The notes: generated by a model from the sequence alone, not told the origin. A DNA stretch of 64,000 nt from Cladorhizidae sp. MBARI D1340-BT2 (GCA_028752905.1 JAQNBH010000049.1:558001-622000); one strand, 5' to 3'. Numbered from the stretch's first letter, positions 49,963 to 64,000 are shown. Numbers and translations: made by a program.

Positions 49963-52713
49963 GATAGGTCTCTCCCGGTGCTCTCTGTTGATATCAAACA
50001 TCCATAATATTCTGCACACTTCACTGTAATGGACTTGATATGATTCGAATGATAGGTTTCATTGTGTGTTCTCTATCTTGATATTTGCCCTAATTTGGTC
50101 TATATGTTTCTCATTTCCCCCCAAAAAATCTTGTTATTTTGCCGTAAAGCTCATAACTTTTATACACTTTATCCAAAAAAGATAATTTTTATATCACCGG
50201 ATAGCCCTTCTAATTATCTGTCTTTTGTACGTGCCAAAATTTTGAGTACTCTAAGTATTAGCAAGTTATGGTGATTTGAAGTGGTAAGGTTTGCGATCTT
50301 TCCTGGCGTTTTCCAGTTGCCAAAGCGGTGGCCTGCCAGTGAAAAACCACTACATTTATTGATAATCTGTTGACATGTTGCAGATAAGGGCCTTCTCTAT
50401 CAATTGACAAAATCTGGGACTTTGGTCTTGTTAATTAGGGCAGTTATGAATTGTACTCTTACTTGATGCTAAACATGTTAGCTTCGTAGATTATCCACAC
50501 TTCACTGAATAGACTTGATGTATAGCTATTAAGATAGGACTCTCTAAGTGCTCTCTCTTGATACCAAACATCCATATATTCTGCACACTTCACTGTAATG
50601 GACTTGCAAGATAGGTATCTCTCAGTGTTCTCTATCTTGAGCTGAACATGTTAGCTTCATAGATTCTCCACACTTCACTGAATAGACTTGATATATAGCT
50701 CTAAAGGTAGGCCTCTCTCTGTTCTCTCTCTTGATATTATTGATACCAAACATCCGTATATTCTGCATACATAGAATCACAAGATAGGTTTCTCTATGTG
50801 TTCTCTATCTTGATGCTAAACAGGTTAGCTTCATAGATTCTCCACACTTCACTGTATAAACTTGATATATAGCTATTAAGATAGGTCTCTCCCGGTGCTC
50901 TCTGTTGATATCAAACATCCATAATATTCTGCACACTTCACTGTAATGGACTTGATATGATTCGAATGATAGGTTTCATTGTGTGTTCTCTATCTTGATA
51001 TTTGCCCTAATTTGGTCTATATGTTTCTCATTTCCCCCCAAAAAATCTTGTTATTTTGCCGTAAAGCTCATAACTTTTATACACTTTATCCAAAAAAGAT
51101 AATTTTTATATCACCGGATAGCCCTTCTAATTATCTGTCTTTTGTACGTGCCAAAATTTTGAGTACTCTAAGTATTAGCAAGTTATGGTGATTTGAAGTG
51201 GTAAGGTTTGCGATCTTTCCTGGCGTTTTCCAGTTGCCAAAGCGGTGGCCTGCCAGTGAAAAACCACTACATTTATTGATAATCTGTTGACATGTTGCAG
51301 ATAAGGGCCTTCTCTATCAATTGACAAAATCTGGGACTTTGGTCTTGTTAATTAGGGCAGTTATGAATTGTACTCTTACTTGATGCTAAACATGTTAGCT
51401 TCGTAGATTATCCACACTTCACTGAATAGACTTGATGTATAGCTATTAAGATAGGACTCTCTAAGTGCTCTCTCTTGATACCAAACATCCATATATTCTG
51501 CACACTTCACTGTAATGGACTTGCAAGATAGGTATCTCTCAGTGTTCTCTATCTTGAGCTGAACATGTTAGCTTCATAGATTCTCCACACTTCACTGAAT
51601 AGACTTGATATATAGCTCTAAAGGTAGGCCTCTCTCTGTTCTCTCTCTTGATATTATTGATACCAAACATCCGTATATTCTGCATACATAGAATCACAAG
51701 ATAGGTTTCTCTATGTGTTCTCTATCTTGATGCTAAACAGGTTAGCTTCATAGATTCTCCACACTTCACTGTATAAACTTGATATATAGCTATTAAGATA
51801 GGTCTCTCCCGGTGCTCTCTGTTGATATCAAACATCCATAATATTCTGCACACTTCACTGTAATGGACTTGATATGATTCGAATGATAGGTTTCATTGTG
51901 TGTTCTCTATCTTGATATTTGCCCTAATTTGGTCTATATGTTTCTCATTTCCCCCCCCAAAATCTTGTTATTTTGCCGTAAAGCTCATAACTTTTATACA
52001 CTTTATCCAAAAAAGATAATTTTTATATCACCGGATAGCCCTTCTAATTATCTGTCTTTTGTACGTGCCAAAATTTTGAGTACTCTAAGTATTAGCAAGT
52101 TATGGTGATTTGAAGTGGTAAGGTTTGCGATCTTTCCTGGCGTTTTCCAGTTGCCAAAGCGGTGGCCTGCCAGTGAAAAACCACTACATTTATTGATAAT
52201 CTGTTGACATGTTGCAGATAAGGGCCTTCTCTATCAATTGACAAAATCTGGGACTTTGGTCTTGTTAATTAGGGCAGTTATGAATTGTACTCTTACTTGA
52301 TGCTAAACATGTTAGCTTCGTAGATTATCCACACTTCACTGAATAGACTTGATGTATAGCTATTAAGATAGGACTCTCTAAGTGCTCTCTCTTGATACCA
52401 AACATCCATATATTCTGCACACTTCACTGTAATGGACTTGCAAGATAGGTATCTCTCAGTGTTCTCTATCTTGAGCTGAACATGTTAGCTTCATAGATTC
52501 TCCACACTTCACTGAATAGACTTGATATATAGCTCTAAAGGTAGGCCTCTCTCTGTTCTCTCTCTTGATATTATTGATACCAAACATCCGTATATTCTGC
52601 ATACATAGAATCACAAGATAGGTTTCTCTATGTGTTCTCTATCTTGATGCTAAACAGGTTAGCTTCATAGATTCTCCACACTTCACTGTATAAACTTGAT
52701 ATATAGCTATTAA
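49963..52713. repeat. Three tandem 917-bp monomers (units 52, 53, 54)
   Basis: Each unit carries the 9-bp ATTATTGAT insertion (50736-50744, 51653-51661, 52570-52578) and the CAATTGAC variant. Units 52 and 53 also share a C6-A6 tract, while unit 54 has C8-A4. They look like a recent local amplification of a unit resembling unit 48. Confidence 0.85.
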
Positions 52714-55700
52714 GATAGGTCTCTCCCGGTGCTCTCTGTTGATATCAAACATCCATAATATTCTGCACACTTCACTGTAATGGACTTGATATGATTCGAA
52801 TGATAGGTTTCATTGTGTGTTCTCTATCTTGATATTTGCCCTAATTTGGTCTATATGTTTCTCATTTCCCCCCAAAAAATCTTGTTATTTTGCCGTAAAG
52901 CTCATAACTTTTATACACTTTACCCAAAAAAGATAATTTTTATATCACCGGATAGCCCTTCTAATTATCTGTCTTTTGTACGTGCCAAACTTTTGAGTAC
53001 TCTAAGTATTAGCAAGTTATGGTGATTTGAAGTGGTAAGGTTTGCGATCTTTCCTGGCGTTTTCCAGTTGCCAAAGCGGTGGCCTGCCAGTGAAAAACCA
53101 CTACATTTATTGATAATCTGTTGACATGTTGCAGATAAGGGCCTTCTCTATCAGTTGACAAAATCTGGGACTTTGGTCTTGTTAATTAGGGCAGTTATGA
53201 ATTGTACACTTACTTGATGCTAAACATGTTAGCTTCGTAGATTATCCACACTTCACTGAATAGACTTGATGTATAGCTATTAAGATAGGACTCTCTAAGT
53301 GCTCTCTCTTGATACCAAACATCCATATATTCTGCACACTTCACTGTAATGGACTTGCAAGATAGGTATCTCTCAGTGTTCTCTATCTTGAGCTGAACAT
53401 GTTAGCTTCATAGATTCTCCACACTTCACTGAATAGACTTGATATATAGCTCTAAAGGTAGGCCTCTCTCTGTTCTCTCTCTTGATACCAAACATCCGTA
53501 TATTCTGCATACATAGAATCACAAGATAGGTTTCTCTATGTGTTCTCTATCTTGATGCTAAACAGGTTAGCGTCATAGATTCTCCACACTTCACTGTATA
53601 AACTTGATATATAGCTATTAAGATAGGTCTCTCCCGGTGCTCTCTGTTGATATCAAACATCCATAATATTCTGCACACTTCACTGTAATGGACTTGATAT
53701 GATTCGAATGATAGGTTTCATTGTGTGTTCTCTATCTTGATATTTGCCCTAATTTGGTCTATATGTTTCTCATTTTCCCCCCCAAAATCTTGTTATTTTG
53801 CCGTAAAGCTCATAACTTTTATACACTTTACCCAAAAAAGATAATTTTTATATCACCGGATAGCCCTTCTAATTATCTGTCTTTTGTACGTGCCAAAATT
53901 TTGAGTACTCTAAGTATTATTAAGTTATGGTGATTTGAAGTGGTAAGGTTTGCGATCTTTCCTGGCGTTTTCCAGTTGCCAAAGCGGTGGCCTGCCAGTG
54001 AAAAACCACTACATTTATTGATAATCTGTTGACATGTTGCAGATAAGGGCCTTCTCTATCAGTTGACAAAATCTGGGACTTTGGTCTTGTTAATTAGGGC
54101 AGTTATGAATTGTACTCTTACTTGATGCTAAACATGTTAGCTTCGTAGATTATCCACACTTCACTGAATAGACTTGATGTATAGCTATTAAGATAGGACT
54201 CTCTAAGTGCTCTCTCTTGATACCAAACATCCATATATTCTGCACACTTCACTGTAATGGACTTGCAAGATAGGTATCTCTCAGTGTTCTCTATCTTGAG
54301 CTGAACATGTTAGCTTCATAGATTCTCCACACTTCACTGAATAGACTTGATATATAGCTCTAAAGGTAGGCCTCTCTCTGTTCTCTCTCTTGATACCAAA
54401 CATCCGTATATTCTGCATACATAGAATCACAAGATAGGTTTCTCTATGTGTTCTCTATCTTGATGCTAAACAGGTTAGCTTCATAGATTCTCCACACTTC
54501 ACTGTATAAACTTGATATATAGCTATTAAGATAGGTCTCTCCCGGTGCTCTCTGTTGATATCAAACATCCATAATATTCTGCACACTTCACTGTAATGGA
54601 CTTGATATGATTCGAATGATAGGTTTCATTGTGTGTTCTCTATCTTGATATTTGCCCTAATTTGGTCTATATGTTTCTCATTTCCCCCCCCAAAATCTTG
54701 TTATTTTGCCGTAAAGCTCATAACTTTTATACACTTTATCCAAAAAAGATAATTTTTATATCACCGGATAGCCCTTCTAATTATCTGTCTTTTGTACGTG
54801 CCAAAATTTTGAGTACTCTAAGTATTAGCAAGTTATGGTGATTTGAAGTGGTAAGGTTTGCGATCTTTCCTGGCGTTTTCCAGTTGCCAAAGCGGTGGCT
54901 TGCCAGTGAAAAACCACTACATTTATTGATAATCTGTTGACATGTTGCAGATAAGGGCCTTCTCTATCAGTTGACAAAATCTGGGACTTTGGTCTTGTTA
55001 ATTAGGGCAGTTATGAATTGTACTCTTACTTGATGCTAAACATGTTAGCTTCGTAGATTATCCACACTTCACTGAATAGACTTGATGTATAGCTATTAAG
55101 ATAGGACTCTCTAAGTGCTCTCTCTTGATACCAAACATCCATATATTCTGCACACTTCACTGTAATGGACTTGCAAGATAGGTATCTCTCAGTGTTCTCT
55201 ATCTTGAGCTGAACATGTTAGCTTCATAGATTCTCCACACTTCACTGAATAGACTTGATATATAGCTCTAAAGGTAGGCCTCTCTCTGTTCTCTCTCTTG
55301 ATACCAAACATCCGTATATTCTGCATACATAGAATCACAAGATAGGTTTCTCTATGTGTTCTCTATCTTGATGCTAAACAGGTTAGCTTCATAGATTCTC
55401 CACACTTCACTGTATAAACTTGATATATAGCTATTAAGATAGGTCTCTCCCGGTGCTCTCTGTTGATATCAAACATCCATAATATTCTGCACACTTCACT
55501 GTAATGGACTTGATATGATTCGAATGATAGGTTTCATTGTGTGTTCTCTATCTTGATATTTGCCCTAATTTGGTCTATATGTTTCTCATTTTCCCCCCAA
55601 AAATCTTGTTATTTTGCCGTAAAGCTCATAACTTTTATACACTTTACCCAAAAAAGATAATTTTTATATCACCGGATAGCCCTTCTAATTATCTGTCTTT

Positions 55701-58700
55701 TGTACGTGCCAAACTTTTGAGTACTCTAAGTATTAGCAAGTTATGGTGATTTGAAGTGGTAAGGTTTGCGATCTTTCCTGGCGTTTTCCAGTTGCCAAAG
55801 CGGTGGCCTGCCAGTGAAAAACCACTACATTTATTGATAATCTGTTGACATGTTGCAGATAAGGGCCTTCTCTATCAGTTGACAAAATCTGGGACTTTGG
55901 TCTTGTTAATTAGGGCAGTTATGAATTGTACACTTACTTGATGCTAAACATGTTAGCTTCGTAGATTATCCACACTTCACTGAATAGACTTGATGTATAG
56001 CTATTAAGATAGGACTCTCTAAGTGCTCTCTCTTGATACCAAACATCCATATATTCTGCACACTTCACTGTAATGGACTTGCAAGATAGGTATCTGTCAG
56101 TGTTCTCTATCTTGAGCTAAACATGTTAGCTTCATAGATTCTCCACACTTCACTGAATATACTTGATATATAGCTCTAAAGGTAGGCCTCTCTCTGTTCT
56201 CTCTCTTGATACCAAACATCCGTATATTCTGCATACATAGAATCACAAGATAGGTTTCTCTATGTGTTCTCTATCTTGATGCTAAACAGGTTAGCTTCAT
56301 AGATTCTCCACACTTCACTGTATAAACTTGATATATAGCTATTAAGATAGGTCTCTCCCTGTGCTCTCTGTTGATATCAAACATCCATAATATTCTGCAC
56401 ACTTCACTGTAATGGACTTGATATGATTCGAATGATAGGTTTCATTGTGTGTTCTCTATCTTGATATTTGCCCTAATTTGGTCTATATGTTTCTCATTTC
56501 CCCCCCCAAAATCTTGTTATTTTGCCGTAAAGCTCATAACTTTTATACACTTTACCCAAAAAAGATAATTTTTATATCACCGGATAGCCCTTCTAATTAT
56601 CTGTCTTTTGTACGTGCCAAAATTTTGAGTACTCTAAGTATTAGCAAGTTATGGTGATTTGAAGTGGTAAGGTTTGCGATCTTTCCTGGCGTTTTCCAGT
56701 TGCCAAAGCGGTGGCCTGCCAGTGAAAAACCACTACATTTATTGATAATCTGTTGACATGTTGCAGATAAGGGCCTTCTCTATCAGTTGACAAAATCTGG
56801 GACTTTGGTCTTGTTAATTAGGGCAGTTATGAATTGTACTCTTACTTGATGCTAAACATGTTAGCTTCGTAGATTATCCACACTTCACTGAATAGACTTG
56901 ATGTATAGCTATTAAGATAGGACTCTCTAAGTGCTCTCTCTTGATACCAAACATCCATATATTCTGCACACTTCACTGTAATGGACTTGCAAGATAGGTA
57001 TCTCTCAGTGTTCTCTATCTTGAGCTGAACATGTTAGCTTCATAGATTCTCCACACTTCACTGAATAGACTTGATATATAGCTCTAAAGGTAGGCCTCTC
57101 TCTGTTCTCTCTCTTGATATTATTGATACCAAACATCCGTATATTCTGCATACATAGAATCACAAGATAGGTTTCTCTATGTGTTCTCTATCTTGATGCT
57201 AAACAGGTTAGCTTCATAGATTCTCCACACTTCACTGTATAAACTTGATATATAGCTATTAAGATAGGTCTCTCCCGGTGCTCTCTGTTGATATCAAACA
57301 TCCATAATATTCTGCACACTTCACTGTAATGGACTTGATATGATTCGAATGATAGGTTTCATTGTGTGTTCTCTATCTTGATATTTGCCCTAATTTGGTC
57401 TATATGTTTCTCATTTCCCCCCAAAAAATCTTGTTATTTTGCCGTAAAGCTCATAACTTTTATACACTTTACCCAAAAAAGATAATTTTTATATCACCGG
57501 ATAGCCCTTCTAATTATCTGTCTTTTGTACGTGCCAAACTTTTGAGTACTCTAAGTATTAGCAAGTTATGGTGATTTGAAGTGGTAAGGTTTGCGATCTT
57601 TCCTGGCGTTTTCCAGTTGCCAAAGCGGTGGCCTGCCAGTGAAAAACCACTACATTTATTGATAATCTGTTGACATGTTGCAGATAAGGGCCTTCTCTAT
57701 CAGTTGACAAAATCTGGGACTTTGGTCTTGTTAATTAGGGCAGTTATGAATTGTACACTTACTTGATGCTAAACATGTTAGCTTCGTAGATTATCCACAC
57801 TTCACTGAATAGACTTGATGTATAGCTATTAAGATAGGACTCTCTAAGTGCTCTCTCTTGATACCAAACATCCATATATTCTGCACACTTCACTGTAATG
57901 GACTTGCAAGATAGGTATCTCTCAGTGTTCTCTATCTTGAGCTGAACATGTTAGCTTCATAGATTCTCCACACTTCACTGAATAGACTTGATATATAGCT
58001 CTAAAGGTAGGCCTCTCTCTGTTCTCTCTCTTGATACCAAACATCCGTATATTCTGCATACATAGAATCACAAGATAGGTTTCTCTATGTGTTCTCTATC
58101 TTGATGCTAAACAGGTTAGCGTCATAGATTCTCCACACTTCACTGTATAAACTTGATATATAGCTATTAAGATAGGTCTCTCCCGGTGCTCTCTGTTGAT
58201 ATCAAACATCCATAATATTCTGCACACTTCACTGTAATGGACTTGATATGATTCGAATGATAGGTTTCATTGTGTGTTCTCTATCTTGATATTTGCCCTA
58301 ATTTGGTCTATATGTTTCTCATTTTCCCCCCCAAAATCTTGTTATTTTGCCGTAAAGCTCATAACTTTTATACACTTTACCCAAAAAAGATAATTTTTAT
58401 ATCACCGGATAGCCCTTCTAATTATCTGTCTTTTGTACGTGCCAAAATTTTGAGTACTCTAAGTATTATCAAGTTATGGTGATTTGAAGTGGTAAGGTTT
58501 GCGATCTTTCCTGGCGTTTTCCAGTTGCCAAAGCGGTGACCTGCCAGTGAAAAACCACTACATTTATTGATAATCTGTTGACATGTTGCAGATAAGGGCC
58601 TTCTCTATCAGTTGACAAAATCTGGGACTTTGGTCTTGTTAATTAGGGCAGTTATGAATTGTACTCTTACTTGATGCTAAACATGTTAGCTTCGTAGATT

Positions 58701-60894
58701 ATCCACACTTCACTGAATAGACTTGATGTATAGCTATTAAGATAGGACTCTCTAAGTGCTCTCTCTTGATACCAAACATCCATATATTCTGCACACTTCA
58801 CTGTAATGGACTTGCAAGATAGGTATCTCTCAGTGTTCTCTATCTTGAGCTGAACATGTTAGCTTCATAGATTCTCCACACTTCACTGAATAGACTTGAT
58901 ATATAGCTCTAAAGGTAGGCCTCTCTCTGTTCTCTCTCTTGATACCAAACATCCGTATATTCTGCATACATAGAATCACAAGATAGGTTTCTCTATGTGT
59001 TCTCTATCTTGATGCTAAACAGGTTAGCTTCATAGATTCTCCACACTTCACTGTATAAACTTGATATATAGCTATTAAGATAGGTCTCTCCCGGTGCTCT
59101 CTGTTGATATCAAACATCCATAATATTCTGCACACTTCACTGTAATGGACTTGATATGATTCGAATGATAGGTTTCATTGTGTGTTCTCTATCTTGATAT
59201 TTGCCCTAATTTGGTCTATATGTTTCTCATTTCCCCCCCCAAAATCTTGTTATTTTGCCGTAAAGCTCATAACTTTTATACACTTTATCCAAAAAAGATA
59301 ATTTTTATATCACCGGATAGCCCTTCTAATTATCTGTCTTTTGTACGTGCCAAAATTTTGAGTACTCTAAGTATTAGCAAGTTATGGTGATTTGAAGTGG
59401 TAAGGTTTGCGATCTTTCCTGGCGTTTTCCAGTTGCCAAAGCGGTGGCTTGCCAGTGAAAAACCACTACATTTATTGATAATCTGTTGACATGTTGCAGA
59501 TAAGGGCCTTCTCTATCAGTTGACAAAATCTGGGACTTTGGTCTTGTTAATTAGGGCAGTTATGAATTGTACTCTTACTTGATGCTAAACATGTTAGCTT
59601 CGTAGATTATCCACACTTCACTGAATAGACTTGATGTATAGCTATTAAGATAGGACTCTCTAAGTGCTCTCTCTTGATACCAAACATCCATATATTCTGC
59701 ACACTTCACTGTAATGGACTTGCAAGATAGGTATCTCTCAGTGTTCTCTATCTTGAGCTGAACATGTTAGCTTCATAGATTCTCCACACTTCACTGAATA
59801 GACTTGATATATAGCTCTAAAGGTAGGCCTCTCTCTGTTCTCTCTCTTGATACCAAACATCCGTATATTCTGCATACATAGAATCACAAGATAGGTTTCT
59901 CTATGTGTTCTCTATCTTGATGCTAAACAGGTTAGCTTCATAGATTCTCCACACTTCACTGTATAAACTTGATATATAGCTATTAAGATAGGTCTCTCCC
60001 GGTGCTCTCTGTTGATATCAAACATCCATAATATTCTGCACACTTCACTGTAATGGACTTGATATGATTCGAATGATAGGTTTCATTGTGTGTTCTCTAT
60101 CTTGATATTTGCCCTAATTTGGTCTATATGTTTCTCATTTTCCCCCCAAAAATCTTGTTATTTTGCCGTAAAGCTCATAACTTTTATACTCTTTACCCAA
60201 AAAAGATAATTTTTATATCACCGGATAGCCCTTCTAATTATCTGTCTTTTGTACGTGCCAAACTTTTGAGTACTCTAAGTATTAGCAAGTTATGGTGATT
60301 TGAAGTGGTAAGGTTTGCGATCTTTCCTGGCGTTTTCCAGTTGCCAAAGCGGTGGCCTGCCAGTGAAAAACCACTACATTTATTGATAATCTGTTGACAT
60401 GTTGCAGATAAGGGCCTTCTCTATCAGTTGACAAAATCTGGGACTTTGGTCTTGTTAATTAGGGCAGTTATGAATTGTACACTTACTTGATGCTAAACAT
60501 GTTAGCTTCGTAGATTATCCACACTTCACTGAATAGACTTGATGTATAGCTATTAAGATAGGACTCTCTAAGTGCTCTCTCTTGATACCAAACATCCATA
60601 TATTCTGCACACTTCACTGTAATGGACTTGCAAGATAGGTATCTGTCAGTGTTCTCTATCTTGAGCTAAACATGTTAGCTTCATAGATTCTCCACACTTC
60701 ACTGAATAGACTTGATATATAGCTCTAAAGGTAGGCCTCTCTCTGTTCTCTCTCTTGATACCAAACATCCGTATATTCTGCATACATAGAATCACAAGAT
60801 AGGTTTCTCTATGTGTTCTCTATCTTGATGCTAAACAGGTTAGCTTCATCGATTCTCCACACTTCACTGTATAAACTTGATATATAGCTATTAA
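51797..60894. repeat. Tandem five-unit higher-order repeat, 4,549 bp, two copies
   Basis: Units 54-58 (51797-56345) and 59-63 (56346-60894) each consist of one 917-bp unit followed by four 908-bp units, class order P-L-S-P-L. Markers occur in the same order in both copies: the 9-bp insertion (52570, 57119), TTAGCGTCATAG (near 53568 and 58117), ATTAT-AAG (near 53917 and 58466), GGTGGCTTGCC (near 54896 and 59444) and ATCTGTCAGTG (near 56091 and 60640). Units 48-51 are a third, partial copy that ends in the 744-bp unit. The copies differ in places; for example 58538 has GTGACCTGCC where the other has GTGGCCTGCC. Confidence 0.85.
56346..57262. repeat. 917-bp monomer variant (unit 59)
   Basis: This is the first unit of the second 4,549-bp higher-order copy. 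It carries the 9-bp insertion ATTATTGAT at 57119-57127 but has the common CAGTTGAC rather than the CAATTGAC of units 48 and 52-54. The insertion is therefore older than that substitution, or the site was converted back. Confidence 0.88.
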
Positions 60895-63800
60895 GATAGG
60901 TCTCTCCCTGTGCTCTCTGTTGATATCAAACATCCATAATATTCTGCACACTTCACTGTAATGGACTTGATATGATTCGAATGATAGGTTTCATTGTGTG
61001 TTCTCTATCTTGATATTTGCCCTAATTTGGTCTATATGTTTCTCATTTTCCCCCCAAAAATCTTGTTATTTTGCCGTAAAGCTCATAACTTTTATACACT
61101 TTACCCAAAAAAGATAATTTTTATATCACCGGATAGCCCTTCTAATTATCTGTCTTTTGTACGTGCCAAAATTTTGAGTACTCTAAGTATTAGCAAGTTA
61201 TGGTGATTTGAAGTGGTAAGGTTTGCGATCTTTCCTGGCGTTTTCCAGTTGCCAAAGCGGTGGCCTGCCAGTGAAAAACCACTACATTTATTGATAATCT
61301 GTTGACATGTTGCAGATAAGGGCCTTCTCTATCAGTTGACAAAATCTGGGACTTTGGTCTTGTTAATTAGGGCAGTTATGAATTGTACTCTTACTTGATG
61401 CTAAACATGTTAGCTTCGTAGATTATCCACACATCACTGAATAGACTTGATGTATAGCTATTAAGATAGGACTCTCTAAGTGCTCTCTCTTGATACCAAA
61501 CATCCATATATTCTGCACACTTCACTGTAATGGACTTGCAAGATAGGTATCTCTCAGTGTTCTCTATCTTGAGCTGAACATGTTAGCTTCATAGATTCTC
61601 CACACTTCACTGAATAGACTTGATATATAGCTCTAAAGGTAGGCCTCTCTCTGTTCTCTCTCTTGATACCAAACATCCGTATATTCTGCATACATAGAAT
61701 CACAAGATAGGTTTCTCTATGTGTTCTCTATCTTGATGCTAAACAGGTTAGCTTCATAGATTCTCCACACTTCACTGTATAAACTTGATATATAGCTATT
61801 AAGATAGGTCTCTCCCTGTGCTCTCTGTTGATATCAAACATCCATAATATTCTGCACACTTCACTGTAATGGACTTGATATGATTCGAATGATAGGTTTC
61901 ATTGTGTGTTCTCTATCTTGATATTTGCCCTAATTTGGTCTATATGTTTCTCATTTTCCCCCCAAAAATCTTGTTATTTTGCCGTAAAGCTCATAACTTT
62001 TATACACTTTACCCCAAAAAGATAATTTTTATATCACCGGATAGCCCTTCTAATTATCTGTCTTTTGTATGTGCCAAAATTTTGAGTACTCTAAGTATTA
62101 GCAAGTTATGGTGATTTGAAGTGGTAAGGTTTGCGATCTTTCCTGGCGTTTTCCAGTTGCCAAAGCGGTGGCCTGCCAGTGAAAAACCACTACATTTATT
62201 GATAATCTGTTGACATGTTGCAGATAAGGGCCTTCTCTATCAGTTGACAAAATCTGGGACTTTGGTCTTGTTAATTAGGGCAGTTATGAATTGTACACTT
62301 ACTTGATGCTAAACATGTTAGCTTCGTAGATTATCCACACTTCACTGAATAGACTTGATGTATAGCTATTAAGATAGGACTCTCTAAGTGCTCTCTCTTG
62401 ATACCAAACATCCATATATTCTGCACACTTCACTGTAATGGACTTGCAAGATAGGTATCTCTCAGTGTTCTCTATCTTGAGCTGAACATGTTAGCTTCAT
62501 AGATTCTCCACACTTCACTGAATAGACTTGATATATAGCTCTAAAGGTAGGCCTCTCTCTGTTCTCTCTCTTGATACCAAACATCCGTATATTCTGCATA
62601 CATAGAATCACAAGATAGGTTTCTCTATGTGTTCTCTATCTTGATGCTAAACAGGTTAGCTTCATAGATTCTCCACACTTCACTGTATAAACTTGATATA
62701 TAGCTATTAAGATAGGTCTCTCCCTGTGCTCTCTGTTGATATCAAACATCCATAATATTCTGCACACTTCACTGTAATGGACTTGATATGATTCGAATGA
62801 TAGGTTTCATTGTGTGTTCTCTATCTTGATATTTGCCCTAATTTGGTCTATATGTTTCTCATTTCCCCCCCCAAAATCTTGTTATTTTGCCGTAAAGCTC
62901 ATAACTGTTCTACACTTTACCCAAAAAAGATAATTTTTATATCACCGGATAGCCCTTCTAGTTATCTGTCTTTTGTACGTGCCAAAATTTTGAGTACTCT
63001 AAGTATTAGCAAGTTATGGTGATTTGAAGTGGTAAGGTTTGCGATCTTTCCTGGCGTTTTCCAGTTGCCAAAGCGGTGGCCTGCCAGTGAAAAACCACTA
63101 CATTTATTGATAATCTGTTGACATGTTGCAGATAAGGGCCTTCTCTATCAGTTGACAAAATCTGGGACTTTGGTCTTGTTAATTAGGGCAGTTATGAATT
63201 GTACTCTTACTTGATGCTAAACATGTTAGCTTCGTAGATTATCCACACTTCACTGAATAGACTTGATGTATAGCTATTAAGATAGGACTCTCTAAGTCCT
63301 CTCTCTTGATACCAAACATCCATATATTCTGCACACTTCACTGTAATGGACTTGCAAGATAGGTATCTCTCAGTGTTCTCTATCTTGAGCTGAACATGTT
63401 AGCTTCATAGATTCTCCACACTTCACTGAATAGACTTGATATATAGCTCTAAAGGTAGGCCTCTCTCTGTTCTCTCTCTTGATACCAAACATCCGTATAT
63501 TCTGCATACATAGAATCACAAGATAGGTTTCTCTATGTGTTCTCTATCTTGATGCTAAACAGGTTAGCTTCATAGATTCTCCACACTTCACTGTATAAAC
63601 TTGATATATAGCTATTAAGATAGGTCTCTCCCGGTGCTCTCTGTTGATATCAAACATCCATAATATTCTGCATACTTCACTGTAATGGACTTGATATGAT
63701 TCGAATGATAGGTTTCATTGTGTGTTCTCTATCTTGATATTTGCCCTAATTTGGTCTATATGTTTCTCATTTTCCCCCCCAAAATCTTGTTATTTTGCCG

Positions 63801-64000
63801 TAAAGCTCATAACTTTTATACACTTTACCCAAAAAAGATAATTTTTATATCACCGGATAGCCCTTCTAATTATCTGTCTTTTGTACGTGCCAAAATTTTG
63901 AGTACTCTAAGTATTAGCAAGTTATGGTGATTTGAAGTGGTAAGGTTTGCGATCTTTCCTGGCGTTTTCCAGTTGCCAAAGCGGTGGCCTGCCAGTGAAA

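Larger units (their letters stand above)
24690..64000. repeat. Right satellite array: 43 complete monomers plus a partial one
   Basis: The same monomer resumes after the transposon. Units start at 24694 and continue to a partial unit at 63619-64000. Thirty-seven complete units are 908 bp, five are 917 bp and one is 744 bp. Using the same marker classes, plus S (ATTATTAAG or ATTATCAAG instead of ATTAGCAAG), the order is C-G-T-P-G, L-P-G-L-T, P-G-L-L-T, C-C-G-T-P, G-L-P-L-P, L-S-P-P-P, P-L-S-P-L, P-L-S-P-L, P-C-G, then a partial P. The P-G-L trio recurs, and the P-L-S-P-L group is repeated in tandem near the end. The right half is therefore more structured than the left and contains every length variant seen in the window. 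Confidence 0.97.

Overview
This window is eukaryotic satellite DNA with no intact gene. About 60.2 kb of the 64 kb is one tandem array of a 908-bp monomer: 66 complete units and one partial unit. The array runs off both ends of the window. A single 3,797-bp transposon interrupts it.

Layout: positions 1-20892 hold a short lead-in plus 23 complete units at a spacing of exactly 908 bp. Positions 20893-24689 hold a degenerate piggyBac-like element flanked by a duplicated TTAA. Positions 24690-64000 hold 43 more complete units plus a partial one. Removing the element and one TTAA restores the 908-bp phase exactly. In the right array most units are again 908 bp; five are 917 bp (a shared 9-bp insertion) and one is 744 bp (a 164-bp deletion between internal repeats). 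Diagnostic substitutions show multi-unit (higher-order) repeats of 3 to 10 units.

The monomer is composite. About 523 bp consists of alternating diverged subrepeats of two kinds, A (68-88 bp) and B (about 97 bp), paired as A-B dimers of roughly 165-173 bp. One B subrepeat is split by a 385-bp unrelated segment whose edges carry the same 6-bp word. The 70-codon frame that is open in every unit begins at TTG and is not a credible gene.

The element reads on the minus strand. From its right end it has a CCCT-starting terminal inverted repeat, two CGACTATAGTCG palindromes, an untranslated-looking leader, and the acidic N-terminal part of a piggyBac transposase with frameshifts. The gene breaks off just after the conserved ETNRY motif, where a 2.2-kb minisatellite of about 40 copies (about 55 bp each, each with an (AT)n tract) takes over. 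The catalytic domain is missing. A 0.55-kb non-coding arm completes the element.

Organism: the piggyBac family, the probable small GT-AG intron and the satellite organisation indicate a eukaryote. piggyBac elements are commonest in animals and also occur in fungi, oomycetes and algae, so an animal is my best guess. I do not recognise the satellite and cannot name a species. Because units are nearly identical, unit number and order depend on the quality of the assembly.
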